A program made the position numbers and the translations under genes. From the NCBI GenBank assembly GCA_009617715.1, contig VTFK01000047.1, positions 372,001 to 436,000 of the forward strand: 64,000 nucleotides of DNA, read 5' to 3'. The notes beneath the pieces were generated by a model. That model saw nothing but the letters and a program-made list of their open reading frames with translations, ran no database searches and had not been told where the DNA came from. This document shows, in pieces, positions 49,134 through 62,244 of the stretch. Source of the stretch: Plectrocnemia conspersa. Taxonomy: Eukaryota > Arthropoda > Insecta > Trichoptera > Polycentropodidae. The stretch's first letter is position 1. Each line of letters begins with the position of its first letter.

Positions 49134-51728
49134 GAACAAGTACACAGGGTGGCATAAATAGGGACAGACGATCTCTTACGTACCGTCGTTTATTGTCGTG
49201 CGACGACTAAGAATATTAATATTTTTTAGTATTTTAACGGAAAAAACAGAATATGTATATTAATTGAGCGCTGTTTAAATCATGCTATTTTTTAATATGT
49301 AGATAGAAAGTTTAAGATTGATATAATGTGACTCGAATGGCGCCTATAACGGTGACAGACGAATGGGCATTTTCTCATGTTACCAGGATGAACTGTTTAT
49401 GTGACCTTGATGAAATATTTATATTTTTGAAAAATTAAACATATAGTGGATATTTTCAAAAATATTATTTTAATCGTTAAATCATAAGGTCAGTCGACGT
49501 ATGTAACTACTTTATTTTTCTGTGCAGTTTTGAATTATAAATCTAAATAGATAATAATATGAGATATTTTAGTGCTCTTTTTATATTTATTACTCTCAAC
49601 TCTGTTTATTATTTATATCTTCTTGAATATTTGATTATTAATATTGCATTTAAGTAACAGGTTTTGGTTAGGAAAACATATATTTAAAATGTAAATTACG
49701 ACGGTTTAATAATTTAGGGAAAAACTGTAAAACTATGCGATATATATTTTAAAATAAATCCTGTTTTTTTTTAAATTGTCCATTAATGTTTATTTAATTT
49801 TGCCAATAATAGATGCATATTATTACCTGAATTTTAAATGGATTTAGGAATTCGTAAACTTGAAATTCGTGTCAGTGACAGTGAAAGTTTTCCTTGTTTG
49901 CGTGTTGCATCGAATGACGCGATTATCTCCATCCAAAAGAAAATATAAGATAATTACGTTTATTATGAATTTGCCGACGAAGATATAAAAATCTTCATAA
50001 ATTGTGAAAAATTTAAGGTCAACGTACTTGTACATGTGCTTCTAGACCGGTATTTTGCACCGAGATACCTTTAAGTTGTTGTGCAAGAAAGTTTTACGAA
50101 AGCAAGGCCTGCGAAACCTACACGACACGCGCAGACCAATGTAAATAATATTGACAATATGGTGAACGGATACATATGTATATACATTTATACTTATATT
50201 ATAAAGTATAATTTTTAACAAAATCTACGGCAAGTAATAAAATTATACGAAGATTATAACTTATTGTATATCGAACAAATACTTTTTTAATAGAACGGCA
50301 AAATGTGGGATTTTCCAAATATTAAGCTCTATTTACACTGTATATTTTAAAATATGTAATGTATTAAAATGATTAACAAATAAATATAGCATATAAATTG
50401 GCTTTTCATAGATATAATTTTATTGTTTATAGGAAGGACATTGTTTTTATTTTGTAAAATCTCACGAAATCATACTTGATTAGAAGCGATCAAGCTGCCA
50501 GTTAGATAAGTATGTATAGCCAATAAAGTATAGTAATTAACTTATATAATTAAATGTAATTCCGTAGTTTTATTTTCAAGCTTTTATTAATTTTCGTTAA
50601 TTACCCAAAATACGAACTGGCCAAGCGCCGGTTTAAGAACATCATGCTATAAAAATAAAAAAATAGCATATTAAACATAACTTAAAAGTGTTTTTCGTTA
50701 ATTTTCTTATAGATAATTTAATTTATATATTATTCTTTGATGTTATCCCATATGTTATGAAAATTAAAGTAAGTCTAATTTGACAAAATTAAAATATAAA
50801 ACAGTCGGTATAACAACTAGAGGCGTTTTAAAAATATTAAACTTCATAAAGTAATGCCCATGAACCTTTTATTTTTATTTGTCGAGTTTGCTATAACTTT
50901 TCTTATGACAAGTCTGCGTTAATAGTAGCATAAAATTTGAAATGATTTGCATATATAATAGTAGTATTATAAATCGTTGGATATAAGAAAAGTCGGACAT
51001 GAAATAAGATAAGTCGGAAATTTATGCTAGGAATTTAAGTCAAATTATATTGCATTTTATTATGATTACATTTAGTTTTATTTTTTTGTATTTGATACAA
51101 TACAAGATAAATTTATGTTCATATATAACAATCCAATTTTAAGTGAATTAGACATTTAAAAGATTTACATTGCATAATAACATTATCTGCTTTTTAACGT
51201 ATTATTACAATTTTATTATTATATATTGTAATAATATTTATGTAGCTCCACGACTCAGGGCATGACCTCATCTAAGATTTTTTTTCATGTTTTTTTATGG
51301 ACCATGGATCTTCAGTTTATTTCTCAGAATTTATAAATATTATCAATTATTTTATTTAGTTTTGCGCAGTACTTGTATACGATTTCCGGTCTTATAAGAA
51401 AGTTTATTTCACAAAACCTGATTTCAGGATCGTAGGAAAATACAATTTTTTAAATAAAAGTATAAAAAACAGTAGTTCTCCATAACGAATTGTAGTTTTC
51501 ATCAAGACTAGTATCTGCTAGCACGATGTATAAATAAATTACGAAAGTAACTATGTTTTTGATCACTTGTGTATCTGTTTTACTAGTTATTTATTTTACA
51601 AAACGCTTCGTTACTTTAGATGTAAAAAACGCTAAAAGTACGAATAATAATAATAAAGAAAAAACATTACTTTATTTTATTTATTACGTAAAAAATACAT
51701 GTAAAATAATAAATTCAAGAATGCTGCT
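49134..51728. other. AT-rich DNA downstream of hydrolase copy B
   Basis: No gene recognised. A GC-richer stretch at 49135-49390 may be part of an unnamed repeat. The right end must hold the 3' UTR of the neighbouring hydrolase. Confidence 0.5.
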
Positions 51729-54700
51729 TTATTCTTCAAGGAAGTCTCTGATTAATTTATTGACCTCTTCTGGAACTTCTTGTTGGATGAAATGATGAGC
51801 TCCTTTCACTATTACAGTTTTAAATCCATAATCCTTTTTCAACAAGTCGCCGATTGTCTTCGAGATATACTCGTCAAACTCGCCCAAGAGAAACAATCCC
51901 TTCGGAATGACTTCCTGCGCCGGTTTCTTGGTGTATGCAGTCGCGTAGTTAGCTCTGTAGTAGTTCAAGGGTGGCGTCAACGCTCCTGGAATGCATTTGG
52001 AGATAAAGAGAATTATTTATGTGTATATGCGTTTAAAATTCTATGCATTCAAGATCGTAGACCATTTGAGTCACGATAAGTATTGAAGCGATCTTGGCTT
52101 TCAACAATACAAGGTTCAATGACACACGCACAATAGGTGCACATGCACCTTGAAGATGCAAAACAACTTTTGCAAAACACTGAAGGTCCCGATGAGCGCC
52201 GAGAGCAGACTTTCTAAAAGAAAGGTCAGTGAATTGGTCCAACCGAAATTGGTTACACAATTGCATAATGCAGCTTGCAAATTGCCGTTTCCCGTCGGCT
52301 GCAGCGAATTGGGTCATGAAATGCGGTCAGCGAAAGTGACTCATGTCTCCTGCAGACGCTCTGGTTTGGTGAAATCTCGCAAAAGGCAAGCGACGTATAA
52401 AAATACAAAAGCTGCTTTAAGAAATCCTATCTTTAAAACCAATAAAGCGACGATAAAAAATATGTTGCTTTGTATTTATTTTTAATACCGCTATGACCGC
52501 CAGGAAAATAATAATAAGTAATTGGGATAATGTGTCATATATTTTAAAAATATCAATTTAATGTCATATATAGCATTAGTATATCAAGCATAAGCATAAA
52601 TCCAATTAAAGTATTTAATATTTGTGAATAAAAATAAAATAACACTATTAATAAATTTAACTTTTAAGGTTTTTATAATTGGATGACATTTTTTTTTCAA
52701 GGTCCTAAAGTACGTCTGAGAAAAATTCAAAACGGGTGGTTATTAATATACTTTACTATGGAAAAAAGGGGGATATGTAAACTTTGAGCAAAGTATGTAA
52801 AAATGTATTCATATAGTTTGTTTTAAATATAGATATTTATAGATTATGTCACTCATAAATTTATATTACTATAGTAATGATTTTATCGTTTAATTTCGTG
52901 GTATATGTTTATCATTATATTTTATTGTAAACATATAGTAATCGTTAAATTATATCATTATTTTATTATTAATATTTTCTTATAGATATAGATTTTTTTA
53001 ATATAATAATAATGTATCTAGTCTAGTTGTGAGTTTTAAATTGTGATCCTATGAAAGATTTTTACATGTTTACTCTTAATATTATATATTGTATATGTTG
53101 ATTAATAATATTTGATTTTAATAATGTATATATAGGTAGATATACATATATTTATGTAAACTGTAAACTTTAAATATCACAAAAAATTGTGACATACTCA
53201 CTGATAAGTTTCAAATTCAAACTAGTTTCTTATGGACGATCGTATTAAAAAAAACTACACAGGCGGTGGGTAATAAGTATGGTGATGATGACGTCAAGTT
53301 TACTTCTCGTCTGTGTAGCAATTTTTAAGTGCTGGTAATATTACAGATTCATACACAAGATTTACCAATAACCCTATAACACTTGCAAGCGAAAGGATAT
53401 CTGTTGGTAACATCAGAAATAAGTATGATTTATTATATAATGATCAGTTGATAATTAAGCAATTAGTTATCGGTAAAACAATGCGTATGACTTTATATTT
53501 GCAGTTGATAAAACATAACTTAAATAGATTGATATATTTTATAATTTTTACTTGACTCACAACATCGATAGTTTTTAAAAGACAATATTTATAATAATGT
53601 ATGTATGCTATGCAACTTAATTTATTCATAATATATTGGCAGACATTAGTTTTATACCCATCCTAAATATATATTATATTGAAATCTATCTGTGTCATTT
53701 AAATTACAATTTATTATATTCACCGCACATTGGTTCGCGAGTTTCGTTTTATGTACACAATATAAATATATAAAATATACATACATATATTATTGATAAC
53801 TTGCTTATCTATTCTAAATATTCATGTTATATTTACCTACTTTTCCAAAAGTATACTTAAATGCTTCGATGTCTTCTTCGCTTATGGTATTCTTATTCTT
53901 TTGCATGAATGAAAAAATATCGAAATCATTCATCTTTATGGTTAATTCCGGTAGGAAAGGTCCTTGAAAATATAAGATATACCTAGAAATATAAATAAAC
54001 TGTTTATGAATAAACTTTATTGAATGCGATGTGCAAGGATTACCATCCATGTTTGAATTGCCACCACTCGTTCCAGAATACTTCATTGTAATGTCTAAGG
54101 GATGCTCCGCTCATAACGACAAGTTTGTCAACCATTGAAGTATACTGATCGAGAAAAGACATTGCGATAACACTACCCCAGTCGTGAGAAACTAATGTGA
54201 CACGTTCTCTGCCTTAAAAAAGCGTTATATGTTAAAGTAAATGGAATAAAATTTTAACAGGAAAAATCAATAGCATTTTGAAAGAAATCAGTTTCACAAA
54301 GCAATACAATCACAACTTAAGCCCTGACCCACTGTATTTTTTTTTTGATTATTTTTTAACGTTTAACTCTACACTACTTAATGTTTATGTTGTCAATTTT
54401 AGACTACTGTATAGGTTACAGCATATTTAATTATTTTTGGAAAATATTTTATTGGTAACTGTGTATATTATAAACATTCCTACACGGTTTATTTTATTAT
54501 GCAACTAAATATGTATCTACTGCGTGATTTAATGTTTGTTTACATCATTTCAATAACTGTTCGATTTACGACGCTAGTGTCAGTTTGCCTTATAAATATT
54601 ATTGTGAACAATTTAAAGGTCACTCGTACATTTTTATATTTGCATGTGTAAACTAAATATACATTAATTTACGTTAATGTTATGATTCACATATTTATTT

Positions 54701-55285
54701 AATTTTGCTCTTCTTTGAAACGTTTAATGTTTTCAATGGCACGTTATATGTACATGTCAAAATAATGCAGTGTGCATAAACTTTTGCGATTCGCGTATTA
54801 TATATGCTATTGATAATATTATACTAAAATTGTTTTATTTATGGATGAGTTTTCTTACTACAGATTCTGTTTTTTTACTAAGAAATATACAAACATAATA
54901 TATGTACCTAAAACCAAAATCAATTCTTTGATATCGTTTAATATATTTAGCATTTTATATTGCTTCAATCCTTTGGGTTTTTCTGAGTCACCAAAACCTC
55001 TCATATCTATTGCAATGCACCTGAAAAATGTAAGTATATAAATATATCTTATTGTAATATGTACAAATTTGTAATTTTTAGATTTTCGCGAGTATAATTA
55101 TTTTTGGAATCTCGGGATTCATCGTGATTTTTGCTAACTTGTATTCTATATTTCGGCCGTGATTTTCCGGCCATGATCACGAATTATTCGCAACTCTTGA
55201 ATTATTCAGTTGCGAATAATTCGTGATCATGGCTGGAAAATCACGGCCGAAATATAGAAACAAGTAAGCAAAAATCGCGATATAT

Positions 55286-55359
<74 letters not shown>

Positions 55360-57246
55360 GATAACACGTAGTTATTAAAGTAATTACTATCATAATAAAT
55401 AAATAAAATCCAATGCTATCATATTGCATTATTAGTTTGTTTTATGTTTGGTACGCAGACATTGTTTGCTTTAACCGATGAAATCATTGTCAATATAGGT
55501 TGATTAACTTATTGCCTATCTACTAAATTCCAATATATTATATGTAGATATTTTTTCTTAAACTGCTAATATTTTAATGTTATTGTTCATGTTCTATCAA
55601 TTCATAATATGCACATTAAGTATAATCTACGATTGACAAACTAAAGTATTTTTTGGTTTGTGTCTTGGCTAACAGGATATTTTTAAAACTCTAAATTCAC
55701 TAAATTGTGGTCAAAATTTAATTATCTCTCTCTATTTATTTCATTAAAAATAATTTCAACAAAATTTCATAACAGTTGAGTTATTTTTGAAAAAAAAAAT
55801 TCTATACATATAGGCATGTTATGCTAACATACATATATAGGTATATATGTATGTATATCTGAATATACTGAATAAAATAAACGCTGAAGAAATGAAAACC
55901 TTGAGAATATTTAAATATAATATTATATAAAATATTGTGTTTTTATTGTAAAACATGTTAGCACCAAAAATGGTGAAATGTTTTTGTCAGCCTCGTATAG
56001 GTGGCTAAGAAAATGTATTATGTTTTCATATATCACAAAAGTTAGAGAAGTTTTGAATTGTATCTGAGCAAATTATCAATTTATTATTTGTACCTTATTA
56101 TAGATTAATTTAATAAAACTCTTAAGAAAATTTAAATAAAACTTTACGTTTGATGTAATATAATCATATGTAGATATAAAGGGTCAAATTTATTTTTAAT
56201 TGCTTGAAATGTAATAGTTGAGTATTCCTAGTTGTATGCACAATACAAACTATAGCAATAATCACAAAAATACCTTAAGCCAGTAAATTGATATTTTATT
56301 TCATAAACATGACAAAAACCCTAAGAAATATGAAATGTTAGTTTTTTAATTTTTTTTCTTTGATTACCTAACATATGTTTGCGGTTTGATATCATAAACG
56401 CATAATACAAAAAAAAAATCAACATACATCATAATAAAATACTCAAAACCACAAAATTCTTTGCGAAGTATATAGGTTGATAAAATAAAAATAATATGGT
56501 AATGGATATGATATTATAAAAAAACAATCAAATAAGAACACAATGACATAAATTCAGAGAAGCGTTTTTGAAAATTTACTATAAAGATTTAAAGAGTGTC
56601 AGCGTCGAAACAGTTGACATCTCAATTCCGAAATGTATCGCAAATATGTATGTCAATACAAAATCATTAAAATATATTTATTTTCCATTCATTAACAGTT
56701 TAAGAATAAATTCTTATATAAAAAAATTAATTTAAACAAAAGTGCACGTAAATGACAAAAAAGTGCATTCTGGCGGAGAAAGTTGCGAGAGCCGATGGAA
56801 AATAAACACGACATTTTATGACGGTATTAAACGGTTTAAAAAACATTAACTGACCAATAATCCTTGGAAAATTCCTGAATCTGGTACCTCCAAGAATACC
56901 AAAATTCTGGAAAACCGTGCAAGAACAGCATTAGCGGTTTATCAGCATCCCCCTTTTCAACGTAGTGCAATTTTATGCCCTAAAAATCATGGTTCCGGAA
57001 TTAAAAATATTATGTGATTTAGATAAAAAGTAAGAGATAACTTACGTTAACTTTGACGTATTTGTGATGTCCATGTTTTGAGTCTATGATGCATTTCGGG
57101 GTGGCTGGTCTATATTTGGAAAACGGCGTGAACGGGTGGGTTACGACGTAGAGTAGCAATAGTAAACCTACTCTAACATAATGGAAGTAGGTTAAGAAAA
57201 ATCCGAAGATTTTATGATAAAATCTGAATTGGAAGTCCTCGGCCAT
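51729..57246 (-). CDS. EPHX4: Membrane-anchored epoxide hydrolase, EPHX4-like (copy B)
   Basis: Six exons: 57246-57046, 56979-56855, 55020-54908, 54212-54044, 53982-53837, 51985-51729, giving 336 aa. Exons 1 to 4 have exactly the lengths of copy A (201, 125, 113, 169 nt) and all intron phases agree, which proves a tandem duplication. The N-terminal hydrophobic segment (about 13-35) anchors it in a membrane. HGFP stands at 88-91, nucleophile Asp157, lid Tyr261 in LNYYR, acid Asp289 in GEFDEY and His316 in GAHHF, so the triad is complete. The nucleophile motif is SHDWGS instead of the usual GHDWGG, a rare change on both sides that could alter the oxyanion region or substrate choice. Introns are longer than in copy A and hold a 74-bp hairpin plus an unassigned open frame. 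The frame is intact. Confidence 0.95.
52033..52485. other. GC-richer open stretch in intron 5 of hydrolase copy B
   Basis: Both strands stay open here: 111 codons on plus (52150-52485) and 94 on minus (52033-52317). The plus frame has many Lys/Arg, for example ESRLSKRKVSELVQPK. I recognise no family, and neither strand has clear partners. It may be an old transposon piece or a nested gene. Confidence 0.25.
53252..53320. repeat. Short inverted repeat CTACACAGGCG / CGTCTGTGTAG
   Basis: Two 11-base ends with one mismatch enclose about 45 bases within the fifth intron of hydrolase copy B. It may be a tiny MITE or a chance hairpin. Confidence 0.4.
55122..55280. repeat. Long near-perfect hairpin, 73-74-nt arms, in intron 2 of hydrolase copy B
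   Basis: The arms 55122-55195 and 55208-55280 are reverse complements with three or four mismatches and one indel, around a 12-base loop. Once the intron is transcribed the arms can pair. A TA run follows directly at 55281. Confidence 0.9.
55281..55356. repeat. (TA)n microsatellite
   Basis: An almost pure TA run of about 76 bases with one AAA interruption, directly after the hairpin. Confidence 0.95.
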
Positions 57247-59490
57247 GGACGAGCTGCACTTTCATCGGTTGAAAGAAGACTGGTTGGCACAACACGTTCG
57301 CAGTCATTTTACTTTGCTCACGCGTGTAGACCTGTGTTTCGCAAGCAAATTAATGCCACGCGATAGAAATAGCTCTGAATAAATAGTGTTATTGATGCTG
57401 GATTAAGTCAACAAATAGAAAATTGCGTTTCATTGTCGGTCCTTGAAATCTAGTTATACTGTACTATGATTTGATAAATACTAATTTAATCGGCATGCTT
57501 ATGCTTTATGCTGTATTCTTTGTTTATTATTGAAAAACTACTATGATTTTTAAATGTATAAATAAAATAAGCAAGTGATGTACATGTATATATTACAGTA
57601 TATTTTTATCTTCTCTGTTAAAATCACAATGGTGGCAAGCCCTTAAATAACGCAATATGCATAACTAAATTTAACATTTAATTAGATGCTGGTTTTACAG
57701 TCATTGAAATTTTAACTTTTAATATGTGGTTGTCTACAATTAAAAATAATATCGACTAGCACGATAGCTCCATAGTATAAGACGATGTATATTATCTGAA
57801 TGACCGTAATTAGTGATTATTATATAATTATAATTCTGATTAATCTTAATAGATTAGGTTTTTCCAAATTTTTATAATCACACAGATGAGTATCGTGTTT
57901 GGTCGAATCGAATTTGGTCATGTATTTTATGATTATAAACTGTAATAATAATTAGCAAAATCACTACTTACATATTAGTTGCTAATTGTGTTTACCCATT
58001 GTAACGCATTGGGCTAACACCTATCATGTTGTAACAGAAGATTTATCATAAATAAATACAAGTTCTGTTTGTATTGATTAATTTAATAAAACAAACATAA
58101 AACTAATTTAAATATTTATTAATGAAATTTAAATTGTTATTAATGGGTCAATATTTTTTTAGATATGATGCACATATATTTGTGAATTCAATTAAGTGAA
58201 ACAACTCGAAAAAGTTGCCACAAAAAACTTTAGTTTGAATTTTATGCGGTGTTGAGTATACGTTATTTGACGAAACAGCTTCGACCTTTCATATATGAAC
58301 GTATTATGCGAATAATACGAATAAATCAGCCTCTTTGATTGAATAATTTATAAGCTATACTATCGTAACATACTATGTCAGAGGCTTTATCGATATCGAG
58401 AGTCAATCTATGTTAGGCTGTTTGAGTGTTTTTTGCGAAAGCCGAACTGTTCGTTTTAAATTCTACTTTAAAAGTAATGTAGTTTGCTTACATTTATAAA
58501 TCTTGCGGTTGTTATTCAGATTGTTCTCTATTTTGGTTTTATCAAAATAAGATTTGTCTAAAACACCGCAAAATATGCTATATTACTTCAAGTACTTTTT
58601 GTTCAATTTATAATTTTTATATCACATTATTTAAAGTAAGTTTAAACTTAATTTTATAATGAATATTTTCTACTCTCATCAGCAATAAAAAATACATTAA
58701 CGAAATACTAATAAAGAACATACGTTACCTTATTAAAATTGCAGTAATATTGTTGAGATTGAGCCGCTGCAGTAGTATATTTATTGAAATATTGAAGTTA
58801 CATTTTTTTTAAAGTTTTACGGAGCGCAGGCCCGCAACCAGGCGCAAACGCTCTGGAGGTTGCCAGTGGAGAGAATCCGTCACGCAAGTGTTACCAGAGT
58901 GCCGCCAAGTTTTAGCCATAATAAACCTGAATAAATATATATAAATAGCCCCCAGCATACATATAGAGCAAAATCCCAATTTGGACGCAAAATTAAATTC
59001 ACAGAATATAATAAATATATCAATAAAAAATAAAATAAAGAAAGAAACTAATTTGAAATTTGCGATCAGTACTTAATTTTCCAGTTACATGAAGTTATCG
59101 TATGTTTAAACAAATCGTGATGCACATATCGCGAATTATTAAATACAATAGAAGGCCACAATGCAATGCATATTACATATCCTGATTTGACTCAGTACAT
59201 TATGTCATTGAAAAATGTAATGAAACATCTTATATTTAATGTCTTTAAATATACCTGTTTTATAAACTTTGTAAAGTTTTTTCGTAGTTATTATTTAAAT
59301 AATCGATTAGCATCGATAAAATGTTAATAAAATAAAACAAATAAAAAAAAAAAAACCTAATTCTTTGTACTATTCTTACATTTTCGAGTAATTTATTAAA
59401 TCAAACAATTTTTATATACACATTTATAGTAACTATAATTTTAACATTTTACGGTAAGACAAATATAGATTTTTTTATTATTAAATTTGA
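57247..59490. other. Intergenic DNA between hydrolase copy B and LRRC56
   Basis: The left part holds the 5' side of hydrolase copy B, with no clear TATA box. A dispersed repeat copy lies at 58851-58920. No gene recognised. Confidence 0.5.
58851..58920 (-). repeat. Dispersed repeat, copy 2
   Basis: This is the reverse-strand copy of the block at 34248-34320; the shared core is AAAACTTGGCGGCACT and TGGCAA. See that entry. Confidence 0.7.
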
Positions 59491-61682
59491 TTAATCGGTA
59501 TCAGAAATGCTTGATTCTTCAGAAAACGATGCAAACCTGCAATATTGATAAAAAATGCGTTTAAAATTCTTAAATTAAAATTAAAAAAAATAGTGTTTAC
59601 TTTTTATTTTCCCTGTAACATTTAAATGCTTTTCGCCACTGTTTTGAAGTTTTGATTGCCTTTTTTGACGATTCCTCCCACTTTATTTGCTCTGAACTTT
59701 TCGGCTCTTCCGTTGACGTAGAACCGGTAATACCTAATTCTAAATCCACTACTGGAGTGGATTCTTCAGGTTTCATAGGTAACGGTTCATCAAGTATCCT
59801 CTTGGCTTCGTTCAATATTGTACGATGGTAAATAGGTTGCGTTACTTCTTGGCACTAGAATATTCAAGAACAAAAAATAATGTCAAGCAATTATACAATC
59901 AGTTGATTTACCTCTTCGTCGGACGATGAAGGCGTATAATCTTGTACGTCACTCGTTTGAGCTTCAAGTTGTTTTTTATTTTTGCGTTTGCTAGGAGGAC
60001 CAATGACCCAAGCATCTACAGGTTTTGTGCTCGAGGGTTTTATTGGTCTTCTTGCAGGACGGGCTCTAGATAAAGCTCTGGCAATGTTACCACAAACTAT
60101 TCCACCAGAAGTTAAGCAACTAGGCGATGCTTCAGCTGTCTCTTCATAGAACATTTGTGATTTATCTATTGAACCTTCAAAAGCAAATATTAAACAATAT
60201 GTTTCTGTATTAAAAATATTTTTTAAATAAACGTACTTGATCTTGGCAAAGCGCTCCGAGGACGCTGAGTTACACCAAGTTCAGATTTGAAAGTGGAGCA
60301 TCCAAGAGCAGTAGCTGGTCTTCCCAGTTTCGATATACCAGTTCTTACAATTTTATTCTATAAAATAATTTTTTTGTATGTTAAATATATTAAAGAGAAG
60401 TTGAGTTTATTTTAAATATTACTTCAGTTGTAGTCGGCGATTCTTTTCCATCAAAGCTACCAGATGATGGTTCAGTCATACTACTGACATCTATAGAGCA
60501 AGATTCGCTTTCTTCTTCTTTAAAAACATCTAACTTATTTCCACTGTTAATTGATTCAACACTTTGATTAATGTTTGTTTCTTCCGAATTACCTTAAAAT
60601 AGGTATATCAGACTTTAATTAAATCATACAAAATTAAGCTTTTGTATAAATAATAATAAAATATACCTGAAAGTAAATAACCGTCTAAATATTGTAAATT
60701 AGGCAATACGTTCATAATATTTTGTTTATAACAAATCTGCTTTGATAATGGAGTTCCTCTAATGCTCAATTTATAAAGGCATGGACATAGTGACAACAGA
60801 CTTACGTTGTTAAGAGAAGTAATGGGATTTCTAAAAAAAAATATATTTAAAATTATGCTGTAAAAAGTGGTTTACTTTATAAATACATACTTATCTAAAT
60901 TAATGACTTTTATATTTTCTAGCATAGCCAATGGTCCAACGTTTGTAATATGGTTTTCAGAAGCATATAGTTCAACCAAACTCGTGAGGCCAAAAGTACC
61001 ATCTAAGCTTGTTAAACTGCATCTTGCTACATGTAATTCCTACGCAAATTTAATATTATTCAATATATTTTAAAACTATATAGCAGCCTTACATACTTTT
61101 AAATAATTTAAAGATGTTCCTATTTCTCTAAGTGACACTAAACCGCTTCCATCTAATTTTAAAACACGTAAATTTGGCGTGTATATTTCTAATCTGCTCA
61201 GTGACACAAGCGACGCTATAACTTTCAATTTCACTTCTCTCAGGTGTTGTATTTGAGCAAGATCTTCTAATCCACTTGATTGTATCTGTAAAAATATTGA
61301 TCATATCTAAAACTGTACATTTATGTAATTAATATCGCTGTATATTACCAATAAATCCAGTAAAGTCTGTTCTCGTGGAAATACAATGCTTTGATATTCG
61401 TGTGGTACGTGTAGTTTATTTACTCCATTGTTGATCTCATTAGGATCATTTAGTAACCTTGAATATTATCTGTCTTTAAATGTTTCTTAAGTAATATTGT
61501 AAATTATATTACCTATACAATGCAGAAGAAGTAGGTGATGGTGAATTCAGAGACGCGGGAGAACTGATTGTTGAAGTTGTAATTTGAGGACTATCAGAGG
61601 ATGGTGTATCAGAATTGGATCTATTTTCTCCATTTTCATATCCTGGTGGTGCTTCACCTTCGATTGATTCTAGTTGTGGCAT
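59491..61682 (-). CDS. LRRC56: Leucine-rich repeat protein, LRRC56 homologue
   Basis: Ten exons: 61682-61513, 61457-61349, 61285-61097, 61039-60891, 60830-60667, 60592-60423, 60357-60237, 60174-59912, 59854-59601, 59536-59491, giving 544 aa. LRRC56 (ODA8 in Chlamydomonas) helps deliver outer dynein arms to cilia through IFT; in insects this would concern sperm flagella or sensory cilia (inferred). Residues about 93-258 carry the leucine-rich repeats: LRVLKLDGSGLVSLREIGTS, LHVARCSLTSLDG, LVELYASENHITNVGPL, KVINLDKNPITSLNNVS and LPNLQYLDGYLL, clearly parallel to the human protein. Later GIVCGNIARALSRARPARR recalls the human CGNPTKGLRERR block. The ends are low-complexity Ser/Glu-rich. Start choice is uncertain because of an upstream coding-like exon (61964-62033). 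If the last intron is kept, the protein stops two codons after exon 9. Confidence 0.93.
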
Positions 61683-62213
61683 TTATTGACCTATAAAATA
61701 TATATTTTAATTTTGACATTCAACTTGGACAAATCACGGACAAATTTACTTTATAATCAATAACGTGGTGTGTTTACCAAACATTTTTGTTGTAGCATGA
61801 GTTTTCACAAAAAAATATTTTGGGGGTAATTTAACTTACGTGTCAACCTTAGTGTCATTATTTCAATGACAAAACTAATAATCGCATATTATATTATGTC
61901 CATATCTCAAGTAGTATGATTTTAATGCTCGATAATATCATAATAATAATGTATAACACCAACCTTTTTCTTGAATATGTGATTCATCTTTTAGCTTTGC
62001 TTCTTGTTCGATCACGCATTTTATGGATGGCATAGAAACGCAAATTACTTAGTGCGCGCGCATATTTACATCTCGTTATATGAAATATATGCATGTGTAA
62101 CTAAATGATGTAAATATAATTTGTTTATGTATTAAATAATATAACAAACAAAACATATGAATGTTTATAAATGCCTTGAAATTATATTATGAATTCATGT
62201 TTGAAAAATGAAA

Positions 62214-62244
<31 letters not shown>

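Noticed and set aside
55241..55429. Minus-strand frame rich in alternating Tyr and Ile
   Set aside because: It is only the translation of the TA microsatellite.
36449..57246. Juvenile hormone epoxide hydrolase (EPHX1-type)
   Set aside because: Exon 1 length, HGFPEFWYSWR and overall size of about 340 aa fit the EPHX3/EPHX4 branch, not the 460-aa microsomal type with its long N-terminal domain.
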